Assembly (NCBI RefSeq): GCF_012641365.1
Contig: NZ_JABAIM010000001.1
Span: forward strand, 1,054,001 to 1,118,000
Length of the DNA stretch: 64,000 nucleotides
Source of the DNA: Leeia aquatica
GTDB taxonomy: Bacteria > Pseudomonadota > Gammaproteobacteria > Burkholderiales > Leeiaceae
Direction: 5' to 3'
Part shown: piece after piece, positions 56,292 through 64,000 of the stretch
How positions within the stretch are numbered: position 1 is the stretch's first letter
Layout of the letters: each line of letters opens with the position of its first letter
The notes under the pieces: generated by a model
The model's input: only the letters and a program-made list of their open reading frames with translations
What the model was told of the DNA's origin: nothing
Databases searched by the model: none
Made by a program: the position numbers and the translations under genes

Positions 56292-59237
56292 ATGAAACGC
56301 ATGTTGTTCAATGCAACGCAGGCTGAAGAGCTGCGCGTTGCCATTGTAGATGGTCAGAAACTGATCGATCTGGATATTGAAACCGTTGGCAAGGAACAGC
56401 GGAAAAGCAATATCTACAAGGGTGTCATCACCCGTATCGAGCCCAGCCTCGAAGCCGCTTTCGTCGATTACGGCGAAGAGCGCCATGGCTTCCTGCCCTT
56501 CAAGGAAGTATCCCGCAGCTATTTCCTGCCCGGCACCGACGGTCGCGCCCGCATTCAGGACGCGCTGAAGGAAGGCATGGAAGTCATTGTCCAGGTGGAC
56601 AAGGACGAGCGTGGCAACAAAGGCGCTGCGCTGACCACCTTCATCAGCCTGGCGGGGCGTTATCTGGTGCTGATGCCGAACAACCCGCGCGGTGGTGGTG
56701 TTTCCCGCCGGATTGAAGGTGAAGAGCGCAACGAACTGCGCGCCCAGCTGGACCAGCTGGATGCACCGAGCGGCATGAGCGTGATCGGTCGCACTGCCGC
56801 GATTGGCCGCACACTGGAAGAACTGCAGTGGGACCTGCGTTACCTGCTGCAACTGTGGTCGGCCATTGATGGCGCGGCCCGTCAGCAAAACGGCGCGTTC
56901 CTGATCTATCAGGAATCCAGCCTGGTGATCCGCGCCATCCGCGATTACTTCCAGCCGGACATCGGCGAAGTCCTGATCGACACCGAGAGCCTGTTCGAGC
57001 AAGCACGCCAGTTCATGGACCACGTGATGCCGGGCAACGTCAACCGCATCAAGCTGTACAAGGATGACGTTCCGCTGTTCTCGCGTTTCCAGATCGAGCA
57101 TCAGATTGAAACCGCGTTCCGTCGTGAAGTGCCGCTGCCCTCGGGTGGCGCCATCGTGATCGACCATACCGAAGCGCTGGTGTCGGTGGACGTCAACTCG
57201 GCGCGTGCTACCCGTGGTGGCGACATCGAAACCACCGCCTTCAACACCAACCTGGAAGCGGCGGACGAAGTCGCCCGCCAGCTGCGCCTGCGCGACCTGG
57301 GCGGCTTGATCGTGATCGACTTCATCGACATGGAAAGCCAGAAAAACCAGCGCGAGGTGGAAAACCGCCTGAAGGATGCGCTGCACCACGACCGTGCCCG
57401 CGTACAGATGGGCAAGATTTCGCGCTTCGGCCTGCTCGAGCTGTCGCGTCAGCGCCTGCAGCCGAGCCTGGGTGAAACCGCCCACATGCCCTGCCCGCGC
57501 TGCCATGGCACCGGCTTTATCCGTGGCACCGAATCGTCGGCCCTGCACATCCTGCGCATCTTGCAGGAAGAGGCGATGAAGGAGAATACGGGTGCCGTCC
57601 ATGCCCAGCTCCCGGTCGATGTCGCCACCTTCCTGCTCAACGAGAAGCGCGCCGACATCTACGCCATTGAGGCCCGCCTCAAGGTCAACGTGGTACTGGT
57701 ACCCAATGTGCACCTGGAAACGCCGAATTACAGCGTGACCCGCCTGCGTCATGACGACCTTAACCACGCCGACGAAGACCTGCCGAGCTACAAACGGGTG
57801 GAACAGCAGGCCGAAGACGAGCACAACCACAAGCCGGGCCAGCGCAGCAAGCCGGAAGTACGTCAGCAAGCTGCCGTCAAGGGCATCACGCCGGAGCAAC
57901 CAGCGCCGGTAGTCGCACCAGCCAGCAAGCCTGCCAGCAGCGAGAACAAGCCGGGCCTGTTGAGCCGCTTCCTCAACTGGCTGAAGGGCGAACCGGAAGC
58001 GGCCGCGCCTGCCGCCCAGCCGGCTGCACGTCAGCAAGAACGTCAGTCCGGCCAGCGCCAGCAACGCAATGGCCGTGACCGCAATCGCAATGGCGAGCGC
58101 GGCAACCGCGAAGGTGAGCGTCAGGAACGGAGCAACCGCGAAGGTCAGCGTGAACAGCAAGCGCAAGGCGGCCAGAACCGCGAGCGCGATGCCCAGCGTG
58201 GCAACCGTCAGGAGCGTGTTGAACGCAATGAGCAGCGCGGTGAAGAGCGTCGCAATGGCCGCAACCGTCAGGACGACAGCCGCAAGGACGACAACAAGCC
58301 GGAAGAAACCCGCAATGAGCGCCCGCAGCGTCAGCCGCGCCAGGAAGGCGAGGCACGTGAAGGCGGTCGCGGTCGCAACCGTGCCGAGCGTGAACCGAAG
58401 CCGGAAGTGCCGGTCAGTGAGGTCGTCGAAGCGGTGGTGACCGACACCGCCGTGGAAGCCGTGGCGGCAGAGGGCCAGGCCAGCAGCGGTGAAGGCCGTC
58501 GTCGCCGCCGCCGTCGTGGTGGCCGGGACCGTCAGAGTGAAGCGGCAGCGACCCCGGGCAGCGATGTACAAGCCGAGTCGTCTGAAGACAGCCAGGATGT
58601 AGTGGCAACCAGCAGCGCTCCGGTCGTAGCCGAAGCTGCGCCTGAGGTGGTCACGGCAGCGCCGACTGCTGTAGCCGAAGTGGCGCCGGTCGTGGCAGAA
58701 GTTGCAGCAGCCCCTGTCGCCCCGGCTCCTGTGGTCGCGGAGGCACCGGCAGAGGTCATCGCCCCTGCCGTCGCCGAAGTGCCTGTAGTTGCCCCGGTGG
58801 TGGTCACTGCTGCTGCTGAAGCGGTCGAGACGGTTGACGTTGCACCGCAAGCGGTGGAAGTCGTCGCTCCGGTCGCTGAAGTAGCGGCTCCGGCAGCGCC
58901 GGCTCAGGAAGCAGCTCCTATTGAAGCGGTGGTTGCTGCACCTGCGGAAGAGGTTGCAGAGGTTGTCACCGCAGCGGTAGAAACTCATCCAGTCGAAGCG
59001 GTAGCAGAGGTGGTGGAAGCCGCCCCGGCTCGCAGCAGCAACCGCCGTCGCCGCCCCGCCCGCGAAAAGGTGGCTGAGGAGCCGTTGCAGATGGTGGAAA
59101 CCAGCGATGTCGTGGCACCCGCTCAGCCTGAAGTAGTCGTGGCCAGCGTACCGCGCCCCAGCCGTCCGCGCAGCCGTCGCAAGGCGGAAGACGCTCAGGT
59201 CGAAGCCCTGCAGCAGGTGGAAACCCAAGGCGAGTAA
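56292..59237 (+). CDS. rne: Ribonuclease E
   Basis: 981-aa endoribonuclease, core of the RNA degradosome. N-terminal [21 protein letters not shown]1 domain (about 35-125), RNase H-like and 5' sensor segments, and DNase I-like catalytic region with [20 protein letters not shown] and [11 protein letters not shown]. The Zn-link is CPRCHGTG near 400. The C-terminal half is low complexity: an arginine/asparagine/glutamine-rich RNA-binding part (about 570-730), then an alanine/valine/glutamate repeat (about 750-910), ending in a basic tail ([19 protein letters not shown]). Start ATG at 56292 with GGGGA upstream. A bidirectional terminator follows. Confidence 0.97.
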   Translation: MKRMLFNATQAEELRVAIVDGQKLIDLDIETVGKEQRKSNIYKGVITRIEPSLEAAFVDYGEERHGFLPFKEVSRSYFLPGTDGRARIQDALKEGMEVIVQVDKDERGNKGAALTTFISLAGRYLVLMPNNPRGGGVSRRIEGEERNELRAQLDQLDAPSGMSVIGRTAAIGRTLEELQWDLRYLLQLWSAIDGAARQQNGAFLIYQESSLVIRAIRDYFQPDIGEVLIDTESLFEQARQFMDHVMPGNVNRIKLYKDDVPLFSRFQIEHQIETAFRREVPLPSGGAIVIDHTEALVSVDVNSARATRGGDIETTAFNTNLEAADEVARQLRLRDLGGLIVIDFIDMESQKNQREVENRLKDALHHDRARVQMGKISRFGLLELSRQRLQPSLGETAHMPCPRCHGTGFIRGTESSALHILRILQEEAMKENTGAVHAQLPVDVATFLLNEKRADIYAIEARLKVNVVLVPNVHLETPNYSVTRLRHDDLNHADEDLPSYKRVEQQAEDEHNHKPGQRSKPEVRQQAAVKGITPEQPAPVVAPASKPASSENKPGLLSRFLNWLKGEPEAAAPAAQPAARQQERQSGQRQQRNGRDRNRNGERGNREGERQERSNREGQREQQAQGGQNRERDAQRGNRQERVERNEQRGEERRNGRNRQDDSRKDDNKPEETRNERPQRQPRQEGEAREGGRGRNRAEREPKPEVPVSEVVEAVVTDTAVEAVAAEGQASSGEGRRRRRRRGGRDRQSEAAATPGSDVQAESSEDSQDVVATSSAPVVAEAAPEVVTAAPTAVAEVAPVVAEVAAAPVAPAPVVAEAPAEVIAPAVAEVPVVAPVVVTAAAEAVETVDVAPQAVEVVAPVAEVAAPAAPAQEAAPIEAVVAAPAEEVAEVVTAAVETHPVEAVAEVVEAAPARSSNRRRRPAREKVAEEPLQMVETSDVVAPAQPEVVVASVPRPSRPRSRRKAEDAQVEALQQVETQGE

Positions 59238-59250
59238 TCCACCAAGCGCC

Positions 59251-59318
59251 GCATCCGGGTGCGCCCGGATGCAACAAAGCCCTGAAGTCCGGCAACGCCG
59301 GGCATTCAGGGCTTTGTT
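59251..59318. terminator. Tandem hairpins terminating rne and trmH-like genes
   Basis: First stem gcatccggg / cccggatgc (59251-59272, four-base loop); second aacaaagccctgaa / ttcagggctttgtt (59273-59286 and 59305-59318, perfect 14 bp). The second has a T-rich exit in both directions. Confidence 0.8.
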
Positions 59319-59333
59319 ATTTGCAGCAGGCCG

Positions 59334-60119
59334 TCAGGGGTGCAGATTTTGCCGCAGTTGCTCGAACAGGCAGATGGCCGCTGCAGCCGCCACGTTAAGG
59401 GACTCTACCTTGCCCGGCATGGGAATACGTACCCGCGTGGTACAGCGGGCTTGCAGGGCAGGCCGCACCCCCTGCCCTTCTGCGCCAAACAGCCAGGCCA
59501 GCGACCCTCTCAGATCGGTCTGGTAGACGTTGGCAGGCGCATCCAGTGTCGTGCCCACCACGTTGCCCTTGAAGTGATCCAGGCAGGCCAGCAAATCGGC
59601 TTGCGCCACCACCCGCACCGCAAAATGCGCCCCCATCCCGGCGCGCAGGGTTTTCGGCGACCAGGGATCGGCACAATCAGGGGACAGTAATACCGCATCA
59701 ATCCCAGCCGCAGCTGCCGTACGCAAGATGGAGCCGACATTGCCGGGGTCTTGCACACCATCGAGCAAAACAATGCGTTGCTCATGGGGGTGGGGCAGCG
59801 CGTGTGCGGCAGGTAGCGGGCAGAGTGCCAGAATGCCCGTTGCTGACGGCAGCTCGCTCAATTGCCCAAACAAGGCCTCGCTGAGCAACAATGTTTCCAC
59901 CCCGGACAGACGGGCCAGCAAAGGCCGGATTTCCGCATGCTCCAGTGCAGGCTCACTGAGCACCACCGTCTGCGGTGTACTGCCACAATCCAGCAGGCTT
60001 TGCAGCAGGTGCACACCATCGAGTACCATCAGGCGAGCTTCCTGCCGGCTGCGGTTATGACTGCACAGTTTTTTCAAGGTTTTGAACCGCGCGTTGGCGG
60101 CAGAGCTGATCAACAACAC
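59334..60119 (-). CDS. TrmH/SpoU-family RNA 2'-O-methyltransferase
   Basis: 261-aa SPOUT methyltransferase. N-terminal substrate-binding region SAANARFKTLKKLCSHNRSR, then the SpoU motifs: motif 1 IVLLDGVQDPGNVGSILRTA, motif 2 AWLFGAEGQGVRPALQA, motif 3 VRIPMPGKVESLNVAAAAAI. SAM binds at the trefoil knot formed by motifs 2 and 3. RlmB-like rRNA or tRNA target not determinable. The start is GTG at 60117-60119 (VLLISSAANAR). It begins 19 bases after the HDOD stop, and so may be co-transcribed with it. Confidence 0.9.
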   Translation of the reverse strand: MLLISSAANARFKTLKKLCSHNRSRQEARLMVLDGVHLLQSLLDCGSTPQTVVLSEPALEHAEIRPLLARLSGVETLLLSEALFGQLSELPSATGILALCPLPAAHALPHPHEQRIVLLDGVQDPGNVGSILRTAAAAGIDAVLLSPDCADPWSPKTLRAGMGAHFAVRVVAQADLLACLDHFKGNVVGTTLDAPANVYQTDLRGSLAWLFGAEGQGVRPALQARCTTRVRIPMPGKVESLNVAAAAAICLFEQLRQNLHP

Positions 60120-60138
60120 CAGTTTTTCCAGTCAGAGG

Positions 60139-61593
60139 TCAGGCCGGGCCACCTTTGCCTTCCAGCGCAGCCAGCGCGGTCAGCATCACGGCCTTGAAGT
60201 GCGGATAATTGTCGGCATCCAGTTGCGGATGCGTGCTGCCGCCATCCGCGTAGAGCAGGCCCAGCGGATTGGCGCGCACCCACAGCGACATCGCCACCCA
60301 GTCCCGCTCCGGCTCAGGCCGCAAGGGCGCAGGCAGGTAGGCTTGCAGATTACGTCGGTTGCTGTCACCGTAGAACAGACTTTGAGTCTTGCCCATCAGT
60401 CGGGTAAACAGGTGCGGAGTATTCAGGCCGACGGCCTGATGCCGTAGCGGATGATCATCAGCAAAACCGATGGCAAACCGCAGCTTGAGCTGGTTCGTCG
60501 CTTTGTCCTGCGTCAGCAGCGCAACCCGCATCAGGCCGAGACCCAGCCGCAATCCTTTGAACAGCAGGGTCATGATCTGGCCCACATCGGCTTTACGCTC
60601 ACCGGCCAGTTTCAGCTGGGTGGTCACCTGTTCCAGTATCTTCAGATCCAGTTGCAAGCTGGCCGGCTTGGCCACCGGCGGCTCCGCCCAGTCACCTGGC
60701 TGCATGGGAAGCCACATGGCGGGCAAGGCGATGTCCGGGAACGCATTCCACCGGGCGTGCTGCAGCAACAGTCCCTGCTGCCGGGCCGACCATTCTTCGA
60801 TAGACAGCTTGAGAAACTCGGCCAGCAGCCGGGCAGCCTCTTCATGGTCCGCACGCCACCAGCCCAGCAGGCTGGCACGGGCAGCCTGAACGGCCAGCTG
60901 TACGCTGTAATTTCGTGGTTTGTCCAGTTGCTGATCGCACATCAGGCCGGCCAGCAGATAGGGCATGCCAATTTGGCCGACATAGTGCTGCAGCAGGGCC
61001 TGATAGCTCAAACCCAGCAATTGCTGCTGCAACGCCGGGTCTGACAGCATGAGGTTAGCATGGCTGTGCCAGTGGATCGGCGCGACACGCTGCGGGTGGG
61101 TCAGCAGCAACAAGGGTTCAATCACATCATGCAGCAAAGCCCCCAGAAACACCTCTTCTGCCTTGCTGTCCAGCCGTACCCGAGCCACCTCCCGTGCCAG
61201 CAGCCCCGCCAGCAGGCATTGCGACAACCGCCCCTGCAACAGCCGCAACCGTGCAGGATCTTTATCCAGCAGGCGCTCCAGCACGGGCCGCCGGCTGAAG
61301 CGGTCATAGAACTGCTCCACGCCGAGCAACATCAACGCATGCTCGAGGCTGGTGATATCACTGGCAAAACTGCCACGCGGGATGGTGTTGACGTAAGACA
61401 GGACTTGCAGCGTCAGAAACGGATCGCGTGCCACAATGGCCGCCAGCGCCCCCGGCGAGGACGCCGAGGTACTGACTTGTGCGCTGCGCAGGGCATCTTG
61501 CGTCACCTGTAGCATCGGCAGGTTAGCGGGCTGCCAGGCCGTGAGGTAGGGCTCGGCCGCCTTGAGGGTATCCGGAGGTTCTGCAGTGGTCAT
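60139..61593 (-). CDS. HDOD domain signalling protein
   Basis: 484-aa cytoplasmic protein. HDOD domain at about 25-225: NLPMLQVTQDALRSA, GALAAIVARDPFLTLQVLSY, ITSLEHALMLLGVEQFYDRF and EEVFLGALLHDVIEPLLL, where HD-type metal ligands are partly kept (LLHD). The C-terminal part (about 320-475) looks like a degenerate GAF domain: VGQIMTLLFKGLRLGLGLMR, LRFAIGFADDHPLRHQAV. HDOD proteins act in motility, stress and c-di-GMP-linked circuits. The genes just upstream on the same strand are a methyltransferase and motB-motA, which suggests a motility link. Start ATG at 61591-61593. Confidence 0.85.
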   Translation of the reverse strand: MTTAEPPDTLKAAEPYLTAWQPANLPMLQVTQDALRSAQVSTSASSPGALAAIVARDPFLTLQVLSYVNTIPRGSFASDITSLEHALMLLGVEQFYDRFSRRPVLERLLDKDPARLRLLQGRLSQCLLAGLLAREVARVRLDSKAEEVFLGALLHDVIEPLLLLTHPQRVAPIHWHSHANLMLSDPALQQQLLGLSYQALLQHYVGQIGMPYLLAGLMCDQQLDKPRNYSVQLAVQAARASLLGWWRADHEEAARLLAEFLKLSIEEWSARQQGLLLQHARWNAFPDIALPAMWLPMQPGDWAEPPVAKPASLQLDLKILEQVTTQLKLAGERKADVGQIMTLLFKGLRLGLGLMRVALLTQDKATNQLKLRFAIGFADDHPLRHQAVGLNTPHLFTRLMGKTQSLFYGDSNRRNLQAYLPAPLRPEPERDWVAMSLWVRANPLGLLYADGGSTHPQLDADNYPHFKAVMLTALAALEGKGGPA

Positions 61594-61617
61594 GCGTGCA
61601 GTATAGCGCCTGATGGC

Positions 61618-62421
61618 TTATTCGGGGACGGCGGCAGCACGCTGGCTTTGCTGCCAGCCATACAATACCGGCTGCAGGGCGTGCCCGGTCTCGCGCTGGA
61701 GGTCGGGAGCCTGCCCCGGTATGGCAAAGCTGTTGCTGATCAGCCAGCTGCCGGGCCGCAGCTCCGCTTGTGCCTTTTGCCACACCGCTGGCATGACCAG
61801 TGGTGACAGAAAGACGTAGAGCACATCAAAAGCCTGCCAGTCCATGCGCCAGAAGTCTTCGCGCAGCACCCGCACTTGCGGATAGTGGCGCAGGCGCCAG
61901 CGGCTCATCAGCCAGGGCAGCCAGGCCACTTCCACGGCCACGTAGTGATGCTGCGGCCAGCGCTGCACCATGGCCGCCACCACGCGGCCCGTGCCACAGC
62001 CTAGCTCAGCAATCCGCAAGGGTGCCTCCGACCTGGGCATCAAATCCGGTATGGCCTCCAGCACCGGTGATGCGGACAGAAACAAGGGAACACGCCCCCG
62101 CCAGGCCGCCCCCAGCAGCAGGAACAGTACCGCCCCCGCCAGAAGGAACCACCAGGGAGAACCTTGCCACCATTGCATCAGCAGCAGCATGGGGTACAGC
62201 AGCAGGGCCGCGACCTGCCAGACACCCGGCAAGCCCAGCACGCGTCCGGGTAGCACGGTCAAGCCCGCCCACAGCAGCAGGGCCAGCCACAGGCGAGGCA
62301 GTGCTAATGGGGGAATCTGCTGCAGCAGCCAGGACAGCAGCAGCCAGGCACTCAGTACCAGCAGGGTGAAGCGCCACAAGGCCTGCAGAAAGCGGCCTTG
62401 CTCAGGGCGCGCTGCTGGCAC
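61618..62421 (-). CDS. Membrane-anchored SAM-dependent methyltransferase, overlapping motB
   Basis: 267-aa protein. The first 115 residues are about four hydrophobic helices (FTLLVLSAWLLLSWLLQQIP, LWLALLLWAGLTVLPGRVLG, QVAALLLYPMLLLMQWW, WWFLLAGAVLFLLLGAAW). The C-terminal Rossmann domain has motif I RIAELGCGTGRVVAAMVQRW and continues YVAVEVAWLPWLMSRWRL and DVLYVFLSPLVMPAVWQKAQ. The start is GTG at 62419-62421, inside the motB 3' end (20-base overlap), so it is translationally coupled to motB. Similar proteins exist as hypothetical methyltransferases; the substrate is unknown. The fusion of a membrane bundle to a small methyltransferase is what stands out. Confidence 0.8.
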   Translation of the reverse strand: MPAARPEQGRFLQALWRFTLLVLSAWLLLSWLLQQIPPLALPRLWLALLLWAGLTVLPGRVLGLPGVWQVAALLLYPMLLLMQWWQGSPWWFLLAGAVLFLLLGAAWRGRVPLFLSASPVLEAIPDLMPRSEAPLRIAELGCGTGRVVAAMVQRWPQHHYVAVEVAWLPWLMSRWRLRHYPQVRVLREDFWRMDWQAFDVLYVFLSPLVMPAVWQKAQAELRPGSWLISNSFAIPGQAPDLQRETGHALQPVLYGWQQSQRAAAVPE

Positions 62422-63313
62422 CTTGCGCCTGATCCAGCAACTGCTGGGCGGCGGGATCCGACTTGCCGCTGTTTTTCATGATGGCCGTAGTCGTCTCTTC
62501 ATTCAGCACAATGATGCTGATACGGCGGTTGATCGGCGCATCCGGATGCTCGTCATCCAGCGGCACCGCTGAGCCCAGCCCGACTACGCGCAACACCTTG
62601 CCATCTTGCAGGCCGCCAGCAATCATCTCGCGCCGCGAGGTGTTGGCCCGCTCCGCAGACAGCTCCCAGTTGCTGTAACCCCGATCACCACTGCTGTATT
62701 GCACGGCATCGGTATGCCCGGACAGGCTGATCCGGTTCGGTACCTCATTCAGCAGCTTGCCGAGGTCACGCAGCAGCTGCACGGTGTAGGGTTGCAGCTT
62801 GGCACTGCCACTATCGAACATGGGGCGGTTTTGTTCGTCCACCAGCTGAATGCGCAGGCCTTCCGGTGTCATGTCGATCAGCAGTTGATCCTTGAACTTG
62901 GCCAGTTCAGGATTTTGCTCGATCACGGTCTGCACCTTTTCGCGCAGCTTGTCGAACATCATCTTCTCGGCAGCCTGCTTGGCTTTCTTGGCATCATCGT
63001 TGGCCGAATCCTGGCCTTTGGACACTTCACCCGAGATGCGTTGCAGATCCTGCCCGCCACCCGGGATGATACTAGTGGCGTTGCCGGTACTGTCGCCACC
63101 TTGCAGCGCTACTTTCAGCGGGGTATTGAAATAATCTGAGATACCGGACAGCTTGCCCTTGGACACGGACCCCAACAGCCACATCAGCAGAAAGAACGCC
63201 ATCATGGCGGTCACGAAGTCAGCATAGGCAATCTTCCACGCGCCGCCATGATGGCCGCCGTGACCCTTGTTGATCTTCTTGACGATTATGGGGCGCTGGG
63301 AGTCGTCGCTCAT
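62402..63313 (-). CDS. motB: Flagellar motor stator protein MotB
   Basis: 303-aa stator B subunit anchoring the motor to peptidoglycan. N-terminal IIVKKINKGHGGHHGGAWKI, then the membrane helix AYADFVTAMMAFFLLMWLLG with the proton-carrying D32, equivalent to E. coli Asp32. The plug and linker follow. The OmpA-like domain at about 160-285 shows RISLSGHTDAVQYSSGDRGY, SNWELSAERANTSRREMIAG and VVGLGSAVPLDDEHPDAPIN. Start ATG at 63311-63313 with AAGGA upstream. It follows motA by 27 bases. A second, MotD-like B subunit is at 46493-47269. Confidence 0.97.
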   Translation of the reverse strand: MSDDSQRPIIVKKINKGHGGHHGGAWKIAYADFVTAMMAFFLLMWLLGSVSKGKLSGISDYFNTPLKVALQGGDSTGNATSIIPGGGQDLQRISGEVSKGQDSANDDAKKAKQAAEKMMFDKLREKVQTVIEQNPELAKFKDQLLIDMTPEGLRIQLVDEQNRPMFDSGSAKLQPYTVQLLRDLGKLLNEVPNRISLSGHTDAVQYSSGDRGYSNWELSAERANTSRREMIAGGLQDGKVLRVVGLGSAVPLDDEHPDAPINRRISIIVLNEETTTAIMKNSGKSDPAAQQLLDQAQGASSAP

Positions 63314-63340
63314 CGCCGCTATCCTTGCCGCTCAGGCGGG

Positions 63341-64000
63341 TTATTTCTTCTGCTTGACGTGCTCTTCCAGCTCCTTGAAGCTGGGGCGCTCGGTGGAGTA
63401 CAGCACCTTGCGGCCAAACTCCACCGCCACTTGCGGCGCATAGCCATTCAGGCTGGCGAGCAGGGTCACTTTGACGGTCTGGTACACTTTGGTGGACTCA
63501 TCGCCCTTGAATTCCAGCACCGTGGACAAGGGACCGACGATGCCGTAAGCCAGCAAAATACCCAAGAAGGTCCCGACCAGGGCGGCACCAATCAACCCCC
63601 CCAGTTCAGGCGGTGGCAGGTGCAATGACCCCATGGTGTGCACTACCCCCATCACCGCCGCCACAATACCAAATGCCGGCAGCGCGTCACCCAGCTTGGC
63701 AATGGCCGCCGCCGGTACGGCACCCTCGTGGTGATGGGTTTCGATCTCGTTGTCCATCAGGTTTTCGATTTCAAAGGCATTCAGGTTGCCGCCGACCATC
63801 AGCCGCAGGTAATCCGTGATGAAATCGACCAGATGATGGTCATGCAGGATTTTGTCGTACTTGCTGAAGATGGGGCTTTTCTCAGGCTCCTCCACATCCG
63901 CCTCAATCGACATCAGGCCTTCCTTGCGTACCTTGCCCAGAATCTCGTAGAGCAAGGCAAACAGGTCCATGTAGAAGGCTTTGGTGTAGGCACTGCCCTT
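63341..64000 (-). CDS. motA: Flagellar motor stator protein MotA (partial, N-terminus outside window)
   Basis: C-terminal 219 residues of the stator A subunit; the frame is open to base 64000 (KGSAYTKAFYMDLFALLYEI). The cytoplasmic loop carries the charged stretch with LGKVRKEGLMSIEADVEEPE, then LRLMVGGNLNAFEIENLMDN. The last two membrane helices follow: LPAFGIVAAVMGVVHTMGSL and LIGAALVGTFLGILLAYGIV, with the conserved prolines. Pairs with MotB just downstream. About 65-70 residues are missing beyond the window edge, judging from the family length. Confidence 0.96.
   Translation of the reverse strand, partial: KGSAYTKAFYMDLFALLYEILGKVRKEGLMSIEADVEEPEKSPIFSKYDKILHDHHLVDFITDYLRLMVGGNLNAFEIENLMDNEIETHHHEGAVPAAAIAKLGDALPAFGIVAAVMGVVHTMGSLHLPPPELGGLIGAALVGTFLGILLAYGIVGPLSTVLEFKGDESTKVYQTVKVTLLASLNGYAPQVAVEFGRKVLYSTERPSFKELEEHVKQKK

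Noticed and set aside
56163-59228. 1021-codon open frame antisense to rne
   Set aside because: It mirrors the rne coding sequence; its sequence is low-complexity and shows no domain, and it arises from the strong codon bias and repeat content of rne.

Overview
The window reads as ordinary chromosome of a flagellated betaproteobacterium. The best fit is Neisseriales, family Chromobacteriaceae (Chromobacterium/Vogesella/Aquitalea-like). This rests on gene order (smc-zipA-ligA, rpsT/murJ, rne/rluC, ratA-rnfH next to flagellar genes), an enlarged LigA, and high-GC sequence by eye. It is an inference from gene content; no database search was run. I see no rRNA, tRNA, CRISPR array, integrase, transposase or prophage gene.

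Layout. 1-9.8 kb: kinase-smc-zipA-ligA-galU, all on the minus strand, with a small PilZ-like gene divergent from the kinase. 9.8-15.4 kb: a DMT permease, then dapD, a GST, ispZ, a yciI-like gene, bolA and two tandem parvulin isomerases, followed by a MITE-like hairpin repeat. 15.4-19.5 kb: D-alanine catabolism (Lrp-type regulator divergent from dadA-alr) and an amino-acid binding protein. 19.5-25.2 kb: rpsT/murJ, a 561-residue PilZ-like protein with a SpoIIAA-like partner, an EamA permease and a small membrane protein. 25.2-26.3 kb: an AT-rich patch with one exported orphan protein. 26.3-42.1 kb: a polyamine island (see below). 42.2-45.6 kb: PaiB-like protein, VWA protein, ratA, rnfH, flgA. 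45.6-47.3 kb: flgM-flgN behind a sigma-28 promoter, converging on an unpaired motD-like gene. 47.5-55.4 kb: trxB, smr, ygfX-like, ygfZ, an MFS transporter, a YjfB-like motility peptide, and rluC-HAD-Rieske-sppA. 55.4-64 kb: a long structured leader and rne, a TrmH methyltransferase, an HDOD protein, a membrane methyltransferase, motB and part of motA.

The polyamine island is the most coherent system. On the minus strand the order is ald, puuD, puuA, putrescine:pyruvate aminotransferase (spuC-like), two potF-type binding proteins, potG, potH, potI, puuB, then a terminator. The order from puuD to potI matches my recollection of the Pseudomonas spuABCDEFGH operon. puuR-puuC diverge from ald. The set encodes uptake, the gamma-glutamyl route (PuuA, PuuB, PuuC, PuuD) and the transaminase route (SpuC). 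Ald could recycle the alanine that SpuC makes. A 15-base site one base different from the E. coli PuuR operator, as I remember it, overlaps the puuR promoter. Perfect hairpins without U-tracts sit at nearly every non-overlapping gene junction of the operon.

Nothing here is clearly an entirely new system. The best leads are the wiring of the polyamine cluster, the two binding proteins with different pocket residues, the Rieske oxygenase beside it, the AT-rich orphan gene, the hairpin repeat, and several signalling or motility oddities.
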